Assembly (NCBI GenBank): GCA_030608245.1
Contig: JAUWEO010000003.1
Coordinates: forward strand, 1 to 23,785
Origin: Candidatus Latescibacterota bacterium
Lineage (GTDB): Bacteria; Latescibacterota; MVCY01
Length of the DNA: 23,785 nt
Direction: 5' to 3'
Shown here in pieces: positions 15,941-23,645 of this stretch (position 1 is its first letter; each line of letters begins with the position of its first letter). Under the pieces are notes generated by a model. The model did no database searches. It was given only the letters and a program-made list of their open reading frames with translations, and was not told the DNA's origin. The position numbers and the translations under genes were made by a program.

Positions 15941-16960
15941 ATGAGAATCGCTTTGGACGCAATGGGGGGAGATAACGGCCCCAATATCCTGGTAGAGGCA
16001 GCTGTTCAGGTACTGCAGAGCAATAGGGACAATCTGGAGATCCTGTTGGTAGGAGACAAAGATCTTCTGGAGGACAGGCTTCCTTCAAAACGGCCGCCTG
16101 GTCTCTCTGTTATCCATGCCCCGGAAAAAGTGGAGATGCACGACTCCCCTACCTCGGTATTAAGAAGAAAAAAAAACTCCTCTATAGCTGTAGCCAGTCG
16201 CCTTCAGAAACAAGGGGAGGTAGACGCCTTTATCAGCGCTGGAAATACAGGGGCAGTAGTGGTCTCTTCACTATTGACCCTGGGGGCAATAGAGGGGGTG
16301 AGTCGGCCCGCCATAGCCTCGCCATTTCCCAGCAAAACCGGCATCTGTACAGTTTTAGACGCCGGAGCTAATGCTGACTGTAAGGCAGAAAACCTCTTAC
16401 AGTTCGGGATCATGGGCAGTCTCTATGTGAATCACATTTTCGGAATTGAAAAACCCAAAGTTGGATTGTTGAGTATCGGAGAAGAAAGCTCGAAGGGTAA
16501 TAACCTCACCCTCGAGACCCACCGACTGCTCTCTGAGTCTGACCTCAATTTCATCGGGAATATTGAAGGAGGAGATGTGCTCAGAGGTACAGTAGATGTG
16601 GTTATATGCGATGGTTTTGTCGGCAATGTCATCTTGAAATTTACGGAGAGCATCTTCGATATGGTCTTTTCTACCATAGATACAAGCACTAGAGCCAATC
16701 CATTTGGCAGAATAGGCACCTACTTCCTTAAATCGGCCTTTACTAAGTTAAAGCAGGAATTGAACTATGAGGAATACGGCGGCGCCCCTCTGTTAGGAGT
16801 ACAGGGAGTCACTATTATCTGCCATGGAGGTTCTTCGATCAAGGCTATTAGAAACGCGATAAAAGTCGCTCAAAGACTGGTGCAAGACCGAATCAATGAG
16901 TGCATCAAAACCCAGCTAAAAGAAGAGACCAGTTCTGCCACAAAGACACCAAGACACTAA
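15941..16960 (+). CDS. plsX: Phosphate acyltransferase PlsX
   Basis: PlsX makes acyl-phosphate from acyl-ACP, feeding PlsY for phospholipid synthesis. The 339-residue protein begins MRIALDAMGGDNGP, the family hallmark, and continues with HDSPTSVLRRKKNSS, SAGNTGAVV, DAGANADCK, IGNIEGGD and CDGFVGNVILK. A GGGAGTAAGG ribosome site precedes the ATG. Odd: the last nine residues (331-339, SSATKTPRH) and the stop codon are encoded by the left arm of an inverted repeat (16933-16961). The native C terminus was probably replaced or extended by the repeat. The tail lies beyond the conserved core, so activity is likely kept. Confidence 0.96.
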   Translation: MRIALDAMGGDNGPNILVEAAVQVLQSNRDNLEILLVGDKDLLEDRLPSKRPPGLSVIHAPEKVEMHDSPTSVLRRKKNSSIAVASRLQKQGEVDAFISAGNTGAVVVSSLLTLGAIEGVSRPAIASPFPSKTGICTVLDAGANADCKAENLLQFGIMGSLYVNHIFGIEKPKVGLLSIGEESSKGNNLTLETHRLLSESDLNFIGNIEGGDVLRGTVDVVICDGFVGNVILKFTESIFDMVFSTIDTSTRANPFGRIGTYFLKSAFTKLKQELNYEEYGGAPLLGVQGVTIICHGGSSIKAIRNAIKVAQRLVQDRINECIKTQLKEETSSATKTPRH

Positions 16961-17025
16961 GATTAAAATAACAAATCCTTTGATTCCATTAGATTTCTTT
17001 GTGATTTTGTGCCTTTGTGGCAGAG
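16933..17025. repeat. Inverted repeat between plsX and fabH (CTTTGTG/CTTTGTGGC family)
   Basis: Two 29-base arms, 16933-16961 and 16997-17025, are reverse complements at 23 of 29 places, separated by 35 bases. The core reads TCTGCCACAAAG on the left and CTTTGTGGCAGA on the right. The left arm encodes the PlsX tail and stop codon; the right arm ends 28 bases before the fabH ATG. A related sequence lies at 22226-22252. This looks like a dispersed, REP-like palindromic element. Confidence 0.75.
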
Positions 17026-17041
17026 TCCTTATATTGCCTTT

Positions 17042-17047
17042 AAGGGG
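17042..17047 (+). promoter_or_regulatory. fabH: Ribosome binding site deciding the fabH start
   Basis: AAGGGG sits six bases before the ATG at 17054. An in-frame GTG at 17009 would add 15 residues, but those codons come from the right arm of the inverted repeat and have no ribosome site, so the ATG is preferred. Confidence 0.7.
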
Positions 17048-17053
17048 AAACAA

Positions 17054-18055
17054 ATGCCTGAAGAAAACCATCTTAGGAGAGCACAGATTGTGGGTACTGG
17101 GTCGGCGGCTCCCGAAAAGATCCTGACGAACTTTGACTTAGAAAAGCTGGTGGATACCTCCGATGAGTGGATCAGAGTGAGAACCGGGATTGAGCGGAGA
17201 CACATCGCCGATGACAAGACCACCAGTGCAACGATGGCTTTCGAAGCTGCCCAGAAGGCGCTGAAAGATGCAGGGATAAAACCAAAGGCAATTGACCACA
17301 TCTTAATAGCCACTGTCACTCCAGATATGCCCTTTCCCGCTACTGCTTGTATTGTGCAAGAGAGATTAGGAGCCACAAAGGCTGCCGCTATGGACCTCAA
17401 CGCTGGTTGTTCCGGGTTTATCTATGCCCTTTCCTTAGCGGATGCATTAATTCGCTCTGGCAATGGAGAAAATATCCTGGCCATAGGAGTTGAGACCTTG
17501 TCCAAGATCACCGATTGGACTGACAGAAATACCTGTGTCTTGTTTGGGGACGGAGCGGGGGCTGCTGTCGTGACCCCCACTGAAGAAAAAGAGAAGGGGC
17601 TGATCGCCACGTATACCCAAAGTGACGGCTCTATGGGAAGACTTTTGATGCTCCCTGGAGGTGGTTCGCGAAATCCTACTTCGCTTCATACCGTGGAACA
17701 GAGGATGCACTTCGTAAAGATGAACGGACATGACCTGTTCCGTCCGGCTATCCTCTCTATGGTCGAAGCGGCAGTATCTGTGCTTGAAAAAGCACATCTT
17801 AGTTCTGAACAGATCGATTTACTCATTCCCCATCAGGCCAACCTGCGCATCATCGATGCAGTAGCCAAAAAGCTTAAACTCCCCCGGGAAAAAGTCTATG
17901 TTAACCTGGATGAGTACGGCAACACATCTGCTGCCTCCATTCCTATTGCCCTGGATGAAGCCAAGCGAAAGGGTCTTGTTAAAACTGACGATCTGGTGTT
18001 AATGGTGGCCTTTGGGGCTGGCCTCACCTGGGGAGCAGCTCTGCTGAGAGTTTAG
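17054..18055 (+). CDS. fabH: Beta-ketoacyl-ACP synthase III
   Basis: FabH condenses acetyl-CoA with malonyl-ACP to start type II fatty-acid synthesis. From the preferred ATG the protein is 333 residues, normal for the family. Seen: the active-site cysteine in DLNAGCSGF (C119), the histidine in IPHQAN (H260) and the asparagine in YGNTSAASIP (N290), the full Cys-His-Asn set. TSDEWIRVRTGIERRH near residue 35 is also typical. It follows plsX, the conserved order, and ends seven bases before fabD. The 15-residue upstream extension is rejected because it is repeat-derived. Confidence 0.96.
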   Translation: MPEENHLRRAQIVGTGSAAPEKILTNFDLEKLVDTSDEWIRVRTGIERRHIADDKTTSATMAFEAAQKALKDAGIKPKAIDHILIATVTPDMPFPATACIVQERLGATKAAAMDLNAGCSGFIYALSLADALIRSGNGENILAIGVETLSKITDWTDRNTCVLFGDGAGAAVVTPTEEKEKGLIATYTQSDGSMGRLLMLPGGGSRNPTSLHTVEQRMHFVKMNGHDLFRPAILSMVEAAVSVLEKAHLSSEQIDLLIPHQANLRIIDAVAKKLKLPREKVYVNLDEYGNTSAASIPIALDEAKRKGLVKTDDLVLMVAFGAGLTWGAALLRV

Positions 18056-18062
18056 ATGACCT

Positions 18063-18977
18063 ATGGGAAAAACAGCCTTTCTGTTCCCTGGACAGGGTTC
18101 CCAATATGTGGGAATGGGGAAACGGCTCTACGAGAGTTTCCGGTCAGCTCGTAGAGTATATGATCAGGCAAGCAGTCTGCTTGGGTTTGACCTAAAAGAT
18201 GTGTGTTTCCAAGGTCCAGAAGAGAGGTTAAAAGAGACCAGGTTTACCCAACCGGCGGTATTTGTGACCAGCATTGCCCTCTGTTCCGTCCTGGAAAACA
18301 GAGAGATTGCCCCTCAGTTCGTTGCCGGACACAGTCTGGGTGAGTACTCGGCATTGGTCAAAGCTGGGGTGATAGAGTTCTCTGATGCCCTCAGAGCAGT
18401 GAAGATTCGTGCTGAACTAATGCAGCAGGTAGAGAAAGAAACCCCCGGGAGAATGGCAGCGATTATAGGACTACCTGCCGACAAAATAGCTGAGATCTGT
18501 GAACTGGCAAGCTCTTTGGGATTGGTTGTGCCAGCGAATTTCAATTCCCCTGAGCAGATTGTCATCTCCGGGGCAGCCTCGGCAGTGAAGGAAGCAATGA
18601 GGTTAGCCCAACAGAGAGGGACTCGAAAAGTAGTTGAACTGCAGGTAAAAGGGGCCTTTCATACTCGTTTTATGGAGACTGTGGCCGCCAGACTGGAAGA
18701 GGTGCTCGCCGCCTTGCCTTTGAAAAAGGCAGAAGTTCCCATTATCTGTAATATATCCGCCGAGGAGACGACTGATGCAGAGGAGATTCGTAGGCTGTTA
18801 GTAAAGCAGCTTACGCATCCAGTCAAATGGACCCGGTCGATGCAGAGGATGGTTGCCCTGGGGGTTGACAGAATGGTGGAGGTGGGACCAGGCAGGGTTC
18901 TCTGTGGACTGATGCGAAGAATAGACCGTGCAGTAGAGGTTGTAAGCGCTGAACAGATTGTTAGAGGTGAAGCTTAG
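18063..18977 (+). CDS. fabD: Malonyl-CoA:ACP transacylase
   Basis: FabD loads malonyl groups from malonyl-CoA onto acyl carrier protein, giving the extender for FabH and FabF. The 304-residue protein begins with the typical FLFPGQGSQYVGMGK (7-21). The catalytic serine is in GHSLGEYSAL (S91) and the catalytic histidine in GAFHTRFM (H200). QPAVFVTS and PANFNSPEQIVISG are also family blocks. It starts seven bases after fabH, inside the same run, and fabG follows after 26 bases. Confidence 0.96.
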   Translation: MGKTAFLFPGQGSQYVGMGKRLYESFRSARRVYDQASSLLGFDLKDVCFQGPEERLKETRFTQPAVFVTSIALCSVLENREIAPQFVAGHSLGEYSALVKAGVIEFSDALRAVKIRAELMQQVEKETPGRMAAIIGLPADKIAEICELASSLGLVVPANFNSPEQIVISGAASAVKEAMRLAQQRGTRKVVELQVKGAFHTRFMETVAARLEEVLAALPLKKAEVPIICNISAEETTDAEEIRRLLVKQLTHPVKWTRSMQRMVALGVDRMVEVGPGRVLCGLMRRIDRAVEVVSAEQIVRGEA

Positions 18978-19003
18978 ACCCAAATCCGAGAAAGTAGAAG
19001 AGG

Positions 19004-19747
19004 ATGCAAGCGCTACAGGATAAGATTGCGATAGTGACCGGAGCAGGTCAGGGTATTGGTCAAGCAATAGCCGTGCGACTGGCCCAAGAAGGGGCTGAGG
19101 TGATAGTTTCTGACATCAACCTACAGGGCGTTGAGCAGACGGCCTCTCAGATAAGGCAGATGGACAGGAAAAGTCTGGCCCTAAAGGTGGATGTAGCCAA
19201 CTTCGAAGATGTACAGGCTATGGTGCAAAAGAGCACCGAGGAATTTGGCCGGGCCGACATCTTGGTTAACAACGCCGGAGTGACCAAAGACAACCTTCTG
19301 GTGAGGATGACCCAGCAGCAGTGGGATTGGGTAATATCTGTTAACCTCAAGGGCACTTTCAATTGTACCAAGGCAGTTGCTCCCCATATGATGCGAAACA
19401 GATACGGGAGGATCATTAACATAGCTTCGGTAATCGGCCTTGTAGGTAACGCCGGGCAAGCCAATTATGCTGCTTCAAAAGCTGGGATCATAGGCCTAAC
19501 TAAATCTGCTGCAAAGGAATTGGCCTCCAGAGGGATAACCGTCAATGCCGTGGCCCCTGGATATATCCAAACAGAAATGACTGAGCGGGTCCCGGAACAA
19601 GCCAAAGAGACTTTCCTGAAAACGATTCCTTTGCGACGGCCGGGCTTGCCTCAAGATGTGGCAGGGGTGATTGTCTTCCTGGCATCTGATGATGCGTCTT
19701 ATATAACTGGACAAGTAATCAACATCGACGGAGGAATGGTTATGTGA
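19004..19747 (+). CDS. fabG: 3-oxoacyl-ACP reductase
   Basis: FabG reduces 3-ketoacyl-ACP with NADPH in the fatty-acid cycle. This 247-residue short-chain dehydrogenase shows the cofactor motif VTGAGQGIG (11-19), NNAGVTKDN (89-97) and the catalytic set N114, S142, Y155 and K159 (ASVIG and NYAASKAG). The NAPGY-like segment VAPGYIQTEMTE and the C-terminal GQVINIDGGMVM are typical of FabG. The ribosome site is odd: AGAAGAGG runs straight into the ATG with almost no spacer. Context between fabD and acpP makes the specific assignment secure within this large family. Confidence 0.95.
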   Translation: MQALQDKIAIVTGAGQGIGQAIAVRLAQEGAEVIVSDINLQGVEQTASQIRQMDRKSLALKVDVANFEDVQAMVQKSTEEFGRADILVNNAGVTKDNLLVRMTQQQWDWVISVNLKGTFNCTKAVAPHMMRNRYGRIINIASVIGLVGNAGQANYAASKAGIIGLTKSAAKELASRGITVNAVAPGYIQTEMTERVPEQAKETFLKTIPLRRPGLPQDVAGVIVFLASDDASYITGQVINIDGGMVM

Positions 19748-19820
19748 AGACCAAAAGAGATAAAAGAGGATATTCTTTCCCCATGAAATTCAACTAACTA
19801 AAGAATAGGAGGTAATCCAA

Positions 19821-20072
19821 ATGGGTGTTGAAGACAGAGTAAAGGATTTGATAGTGGAACAATTAGGCGTTAACCCAGAGCAAGTGACACTTGAGGCTGG
19901 CTTTGTAGATGATTTAGGGGCTGATTCTTTGGATACGGTGGAATTGGTAATGGCCTTTGAGGAGGAATTTGACATCGAAATCCCAGACGAAGAGGCCGAA
20001 AAACTGTTAACTGTCGGAAATGCTGTAAAATATCTCAAAGAACATCAGAAAGTGAGTGGAGAATCTCAATGA
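19821..20072 (+). CDS. acpP: Acyl carrier protein
   Basis: AcpP carries growing acyl chains on a phosphopantetheine arm. The 83-residue acidic protein has the attachment serine in GADSLDTVELVM (S36) and the typical VKDLIVEQLGV start and EFDIEIPDEEAEKL segment. AGGAGGT precedes the ATG, a strong ribosome site suiting an abundant protein, and 73 bases separate it from fabG. Its stop overlaps the fabF start (ATGA at 20069-20072). Confidence 0.97.
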   Translation: MGVEDRVKDLIVEQLGVNPEQVTLEAGFVDDLGADSLDTVELVMAFEEEFDIEIPDEEAEKLLTVGNAVKYLKEHQKVSGESQ

Positions 20073-21310
20073 GAAAGGTGGCCATCACTGGCCTTGGTGT
20101 ACTTGCTCCTAATGGTTCTACCATCAGCACATTCTGGGATTCCCTCTCCAAAGGAAAAAGCGGAATAACCAAGATAACCAGATTTGACGTTTCAAGATAT
20201 TCTTCCCAGATTGCTGGGGAAATCAAAGGATTCGATCCGATTGCCAGTTTGGGCAAGAGGGAGGCCAAGCGGATGGACCTGTTCACGCAATATGCGGTCC
20301 ATACCGCTTTAGCGGCAGTGGCAGATGCTGATCTGAATATTGAGCATTGCGCGGAAAGAGTGGGGGTAATCTATGGCTCCGGTATAGGTGGAACTACCAC
20401 CTTTGAGAAACAGCATGCCAACTTGCTTCGGAAGGGACCGCGAGGCGTAAGTCCGTTTTTCGTCCCGATGCAAATCATTGATATGTCTGCCGGAATGATC
20501 TCCATTGTCCTGGGGGCAAAGGGACCCAACTATTCCACTGTTTCTGCTTGTGCCTCCGGTGCTCATGCCATTGGTACTTCCTTCCGGATGATACAGCACA
20601 GCGATGCCGATGTGATGGTAACCGGCGGTGCTGAGGCTTCCATAACCCCTATGTCTCTGGGGGGATTCTGCGCTATGAAAGCCCTATCGCTGAGAAACGA
20701 TGCACCAATCAAGGCAAGTCGCCCCTTTGACGCCCAGAGAGATGGTTTCGTCCTGGCTGAGGGAGCGGGAACCTTGATTTTGGAAGAGCTGAATCACGCC
20801 CAATCCAGAGGGGCCAGAATCTACGCTGAGGTTGTGGGGGTCGGCTTCACCGCTGATGCCTACCACATAACTGCTCCGGCCTCAGATGGAGAAGGAGAAG
20901 CCCGAGCAGTGAAGATAGCCCTCAAAGATGCCGATCTTCAACCTGGGGATGTCGACTATATAAACGCCCATGGCACCTCCACGAAATTGAATGATAGGAC
21001 TGAAACCATGGCGATTAAATCGGCATTCGGTAAACACGCCGATAAAGCCGCTATCAGTTCAACTAAGTCTATGACCGGTCACACGCTGGGCGCCGCTGGG
21101 GCGATTGAATTGATAGCCACTGTTCTGGCTATGCAAAACGCTACCGTGCCACCAACTATCAACTATCAATACCCAGACTCAGAGTGCAATCTGGATTATA
21201 CCCCCAACCGAGCCAGAAAATTGGAGATAAATGTCGCACTGTCCAATTCATTTGGCTTTGGTGGACACAATGCGGTGATAGCCGTCAGAAAATTCTATAG
21301 TCAGCCGTAA
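20069..21310 (+). CDS. fabF: Beta-ketoacyl-ACP synthase II
   Basis: FabF elongates acyl-ACP with malonyl-ACP. The 413-residue protein has the Cys-His-His set of KAS I/II enzymes: VSACASGAHAIG (C161), NAHGTSTKLNDRTE (H301) and STKSMTGHTLGAAGA (K333, H338), plus NSFGFGGHNA at the end. No fabB is seen, so it may serve all elongation steps, but the window cannot show that. Its start is coupled to acpP by a four-base overlap. Its TAA stop (21308-21310) is also the first three bases of a 16-base terminal inverted repeat, so an element abuts or has replaced the native end of the gene. Confidence 0.97.
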   Translation: MRKVAITGLGVLAPNGSTISTFWDSLSKGKSGITKITRFDVSRYSSQIAGEIKGFDPIASLGKREAKRMDLFTQYAVHTALAAVADADLNIEHCAERVGVIYGSGIGGTTTFEKQHANLLRKGPRGVSPFFVPMQIIDMSAGMISIVLGAKGPNYSTVSACASGAHAIGTSFRMIQHSDADVMVTGGAEASITPMSLGGFCAMKALSLRNDAPIKASRPFDAQRDGFVLAEGAGTLILEELNHAQSRGARIYAEVVGVGFTADAYHITAPASDGEGEARAVKIALKDADLQPGDVDYINAHGTSTKLNDRTETMAIKSAFGKHADKAAISSTKSMTGHTLGAAGAIELIATVLAMQNATVPPTINYQYPDSECNLDYTPNRARKLEINVALSNSFGFGGHNAVIAVRKFYSQP

Positions 21311-21439
21311 AGGACAAAAGAAAGAAACGGGGAATAGGTTCCCCGTCTCCGCTGTTTCCCTTCTGGCGAGGATTCAAATGAGGTACACAATAAAAGACGA
21401 AAGCTCAGGGGACAGGTCCTTCTTTTCTTTTGTCCTTTA
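21308..21439. repeat. 132-base element with 16-base terminal inverted repeats, across fabF stop and rnc start
   Basis: TAAAGGACAAAAGAAA (21308-21323) is a perfect reverse complement of TTTCTTTTGTCCTTTA (21424-21439). With one bulged base three more pairs form (21324-21326 with 21420-21422). Inside lies a GC-rich hairpin, ACGGGGAA-TAGG-TTCCCCGT (21327-21346), and a GGGGACAGGTCC segment (21408-21419). Both ends carry TA, compatible with a TA target site. It looks like a small non-autonomous MITE- or REP-like element; it encodes no transposase. Confidence 0.65.
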
Positions 21440-22196
21440 TTTTTTGAAAAACCGAATACTCTACTCTTTTCGTAGACCCTCTGGGGGAAAACTCCTGCAA
21501 TTGCAGGAGAAAATCGGCTATCGGTTCAAGAAGGTTGGACTACTGGGAACGGCGTTAAAGCACCGCTCTTATACCCATGCTTCGGGTGAGAAAGCGACAG
21601 AATCTAACGAACGGCTGGAATTCCTGGGAGATGCGGTGCTGGGGTTAGTCGTGGGAGAATATCTTTATCAAAAGTTTCCTCATCAGAGAGAAGGAGAACT
21701 TAGTCAGCTCAAATCCCATTTGGTCAGCAAGGCAGTTTTAAGTGAGAGAGCGGATGAGATCGGTCTGGATGGCTATCTGTTTCTTTCAGGACCAGAGGTA
21801 CTCTCCAACAACGAGGGACGGGCCTCAATCATCACTGATGCCTTTGAGGCCTTAATAGGGGCTATCTATTTAGATGGCGGGCTGGATGCTGCCAGTCGAT
21901 TTCTGAGACGACACCTGCTCCACGCTTCAGGCAGACTTACCCCACCTAAAAAACATCCGAATTTCAAAAGCATATTGCTTGAATACAGCCAGGCTAAGGG
22001 TAAGGGTTCCCCTCACTATGTACTGAAATCCCAGGAAGGTCCTGACCACCAAAAGCTCTTCACTGTTGAAGTCTTTGTACAGGAACAAAGTCTGGGCAAG
22101 GGAAAAGGGCGCAGTAAAAAAGAAGCAGAACAGGCCGCCGCCAAAGAAGCCCTGGAGAGACTGGAAATATTAGAAAAGAACCCTATTAAAACATAG
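21378..22196 (+). CDS. rnc: Ribonuclease III
   Basis: RNase III cuts double-stranded RNA during rRNA and mRNA processing. The catalytic domain shows NERLEFLGDAVL (E78, E81, D85) and DAFEALIGAIYLDGG (D154, E157), so all acidic metal ligands are kept. A double-stranded RNA-binding domain follows (about 193-262, ending in GRSKKEAEQAAAKEALE). At 272 residues it is some 40 longer than usual, all at the N terminus. The ATG at 21378 has GAGG six bases upstream, but the first 20 codons lie inside the 132-base repeat element and look unlike RNase III. In-frame TTG codons at 21444 and 21501 are alternative starts; TTG starts occur elsewhere in this window. Function is secure, the start is not. Confidence 0.92.
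   Translation: MRYTIKDESSGDRSFFSFVLYFLKNRILYSFRRPSGGKLLQLQEKIGYRFKKVGLLGTALKHRSYTHASGEKATESNERLEFLGDAVLGLVVGEYLYQKFPHQREGELSQLKSHLVSKAVLSERADEIGLDGYLFLSGPEVLSNNEGRASIITDAFEALIGAIYLDGGLDAASRFLRRHLLHASGRLTPPKKHPNFKSILLEYSQAKGKGSPHYVLKSQEGPDHQKLFTVEVFVQEQSLGKGKGRSKKEAEQAAAKEALERLEILEKNPIKT
21492..21509. repeat. Perfect 18-base palindrome within the start of rnc
   Basis: CTCCTGCAATTGCAGGAG reads the same on both strands. It overlaps the in-frame TTG at 21501, one of the possible true starts of rnc. It could be an operator-like protein site or a cruciform, or chance. Confidence 0.5.
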
Positions 22197-22225
22197 AGAT
22201 ACCAGGATTAAATGGTAAATATTCC

Positions 22226-22252
22226 CTTTGTGTCTTTGTGCCTTGGTGGCGG
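22226..22252. repeat. Solo copy of the CTTTGTG...CTTGGTGGC repeat downstream of rnc
   Basis: These 27 bases match the right arm of the plsX-fabH repeat (16997-17023) at 23 of 27 places. A possible partner arm just upstream (about 22191-22210) is too decayed to be sure. It lies 30 bases after the rnc stop codon. Confidence 0.6.
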
Positions 22253-22272
22253 GACTGTTATTTAAAGATCCA

Positions 22273-22423
22273 AGCTTGATCCATTCGTAAAAAGTCTTTT
22301 TCTTGTCATTTTGAGCGGAGCGGAGTCGAAAAATCTCTAGTTGCCTGGTATAAACAGACCTATGAGATTCTTCACTTCGTTCAGAATGACCTCCTTTTCG
22401 ACTTTTTACGAATGGATCAAGCT
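22273..22423. repeat. 151-base nested palindromic element (MITE-like)
   Basis: The outer arms, 22273-22296 and 22400-22423, are perfect 24-base reverse complements. Inside them a second, imperfect pair (22305-22337 and 22364-22390) carries GTCATTTTGAGCGGAGCGGA on the left and TTCACTTCGTTCAGAATGAC on the right, around a 26-base centre. No open frame or transposase is present and I see no clear target duplication. It fills most of the 248 bases between rnc and the acyl-CoA dehydrogenase gene, and may also act as a transcript-ending or processing hairpin. Confidence 0.8.
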
Positions 22424-22444
22424 CTGGCTTAGGAAGGAGGTAGG

Positions 22445-23605
22445 ATGGATTATCTACTCACTGAAGATCAAACGGTAATTAGAGATACCTGTAGACAGAT
22501 CGCCCAGGAGAAGATAAAACCGGTGCGTGCTCATTACGATGAGGCCGGAGAGTTCCCCTGGGAGATAGTGAAGGTCCTGGCTCAGGCAGGGGTCTTTGGG
22601 CTCCATATCCCGGAGAACTACGGAGGCTTTGGAGGTGGTGTTCTGGAGATGGCCATTGCCACCGAGGAGCTCAGCCGAGCCTGTGGAGGTATTGCCCTGT
22701 GCTTTGCTGCTTCAAGTCTGGGTTCTTTTCCCATTTTGCTTTTTGGCACCCAAGAACAGAAACAGAAGTATATTCCACCTCTGGCAGCCGGAGAGAAACT
22801 GGCCGCCTTTGCCCTCACCGAGGCCAGTGCAGGTTCAGACGCCTCTGCAATACAGACCACCGCAACAAAAGATGGCGATTTCTATGTGCTGAACGGGACA
22901 AAGCAGTGGATCACTAACGGCGGCGAGGCAGAGATATACACGGTCATTGCGATGACCAACAAGGCCAAAGGAAGCCGAGGTGCCACCGCTTTTATCATAG
23001 AGAACGGAACAGAAGGTTTCTCCTTTGGTAAGAAAGAGGATAAGATGGGTATCCGAGGCTCTGCTACCCGGGAATTGGTGTTCTCCGATTGTCGGATATC
23101 GAAAGAGAATGTCCTGGGCAAAGAGGGACAAGGATTCCTCATCACTATGAGAACATTTGACTGCACCCGTCCGGGGGTAGCAGCCCAGGCAGTGGGCATA
23201 GCACAGGGAGCCTTAGATGAGGCAGTAGCCTACGCCCATCAGAGAGTACAATTTGGCAAGCCTATTTCCTCGTTCCAGGGGATTCAATTTATGTTGGCAG
23301 ATATGGCCACCCAACTGGAGGCAGCACGGGCCTTGGTCTATTCTGCCGCCCGCATGATCGACTCGGGAACAAAGAATTTCTCCAAAGAGTCCGCTATGGC
23401 TAAAGTTTTCGCTTCTGATGTGGCGATGAAGGTGACTACCGATGCAGTGCAGGTCCTCGGCGGCTACGGTTATATGAAGGAATATCCCCTGGAAAAGATG
23501 ATGCGCGATGCTAAGATAACCCAGATCTATGAGGGGACAAACCAGATACAGCGGCAGATCATCGCCCTGAATCTGATCAAAGAGCTGGCCAGAAAAGCAG
23601 AGTGA
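22445..23605 (+). CDS. Acyl-CoA dehydrogenase (short-chain/butyryl-CoA type)
   Basis: This 386-residue flavoprotein oxidises acyl-CoA to enoyl-CoA, or works in reverse in butyrate-type pathways. Seen: the N-terminal helical domain (LTEDQTVIRDTCRQIAQEKI), the FAD and substrate block AFALTEASAGSDASA, the WITNGGEAE segment, and the C-terminal QVLGGYGYMKEYPLEKMMRD followed by IYEGTNQIQR, where E363 sits at the catalytic-base position of short- and medium-chain enzymes. AAGGAGGT precedes the ATG. No etfAB genes are in the window, so its electron partner is unknown. It follows rnc across two repeat elements and may belong to a separate transcript. Chain length is inferred only from general resemblance. 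Confidence 0.93.
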   Translation: MDYLLTEDQTVIRDTCRQIAQEKIKPVRAHYDEAGEFPWEIVKVLAQAGVFGLHIPENYGGFGGGVLEMAIATEELSRACGGIALCFAASSLGSFPILLFGTQEQKQKYIPPLAAGEKLAAFALTEASAGSDASAIQTTATKDGDFYVLNGTKQWITNGGEAEIYTVIAMTNKAKGSRGATAFIIENGTEGFSFGKKEDKMGIRGSATRELVFSDCRISKENVLGKEGQGFLITMRTFDCTRPGVAAQAVGIAQGALDEAVAYAHQRVQFGKPISSFQGIQFMLADMATQLEAARALVYSAARMIDSGTKNFSKESAMAKVFASDVAMKVTTDAVQVLGGYGYMKEYPLEKMMRDAKITQIYEGTNQIQRQIIALNLIKELARKAE

Positions 23606-23645
23606 GCCAAGGAATAATTTACCTTAATAAGAGGAGCAGAAGCCG

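Noticed and set aside
17009..17053. A 15-residue N-terminal extension of FabH from GTG at 17009
   Set aside because: The codons come from a repeat arm, there is no ribosome site, and FabH proteins normally start near the ATG at 17054.
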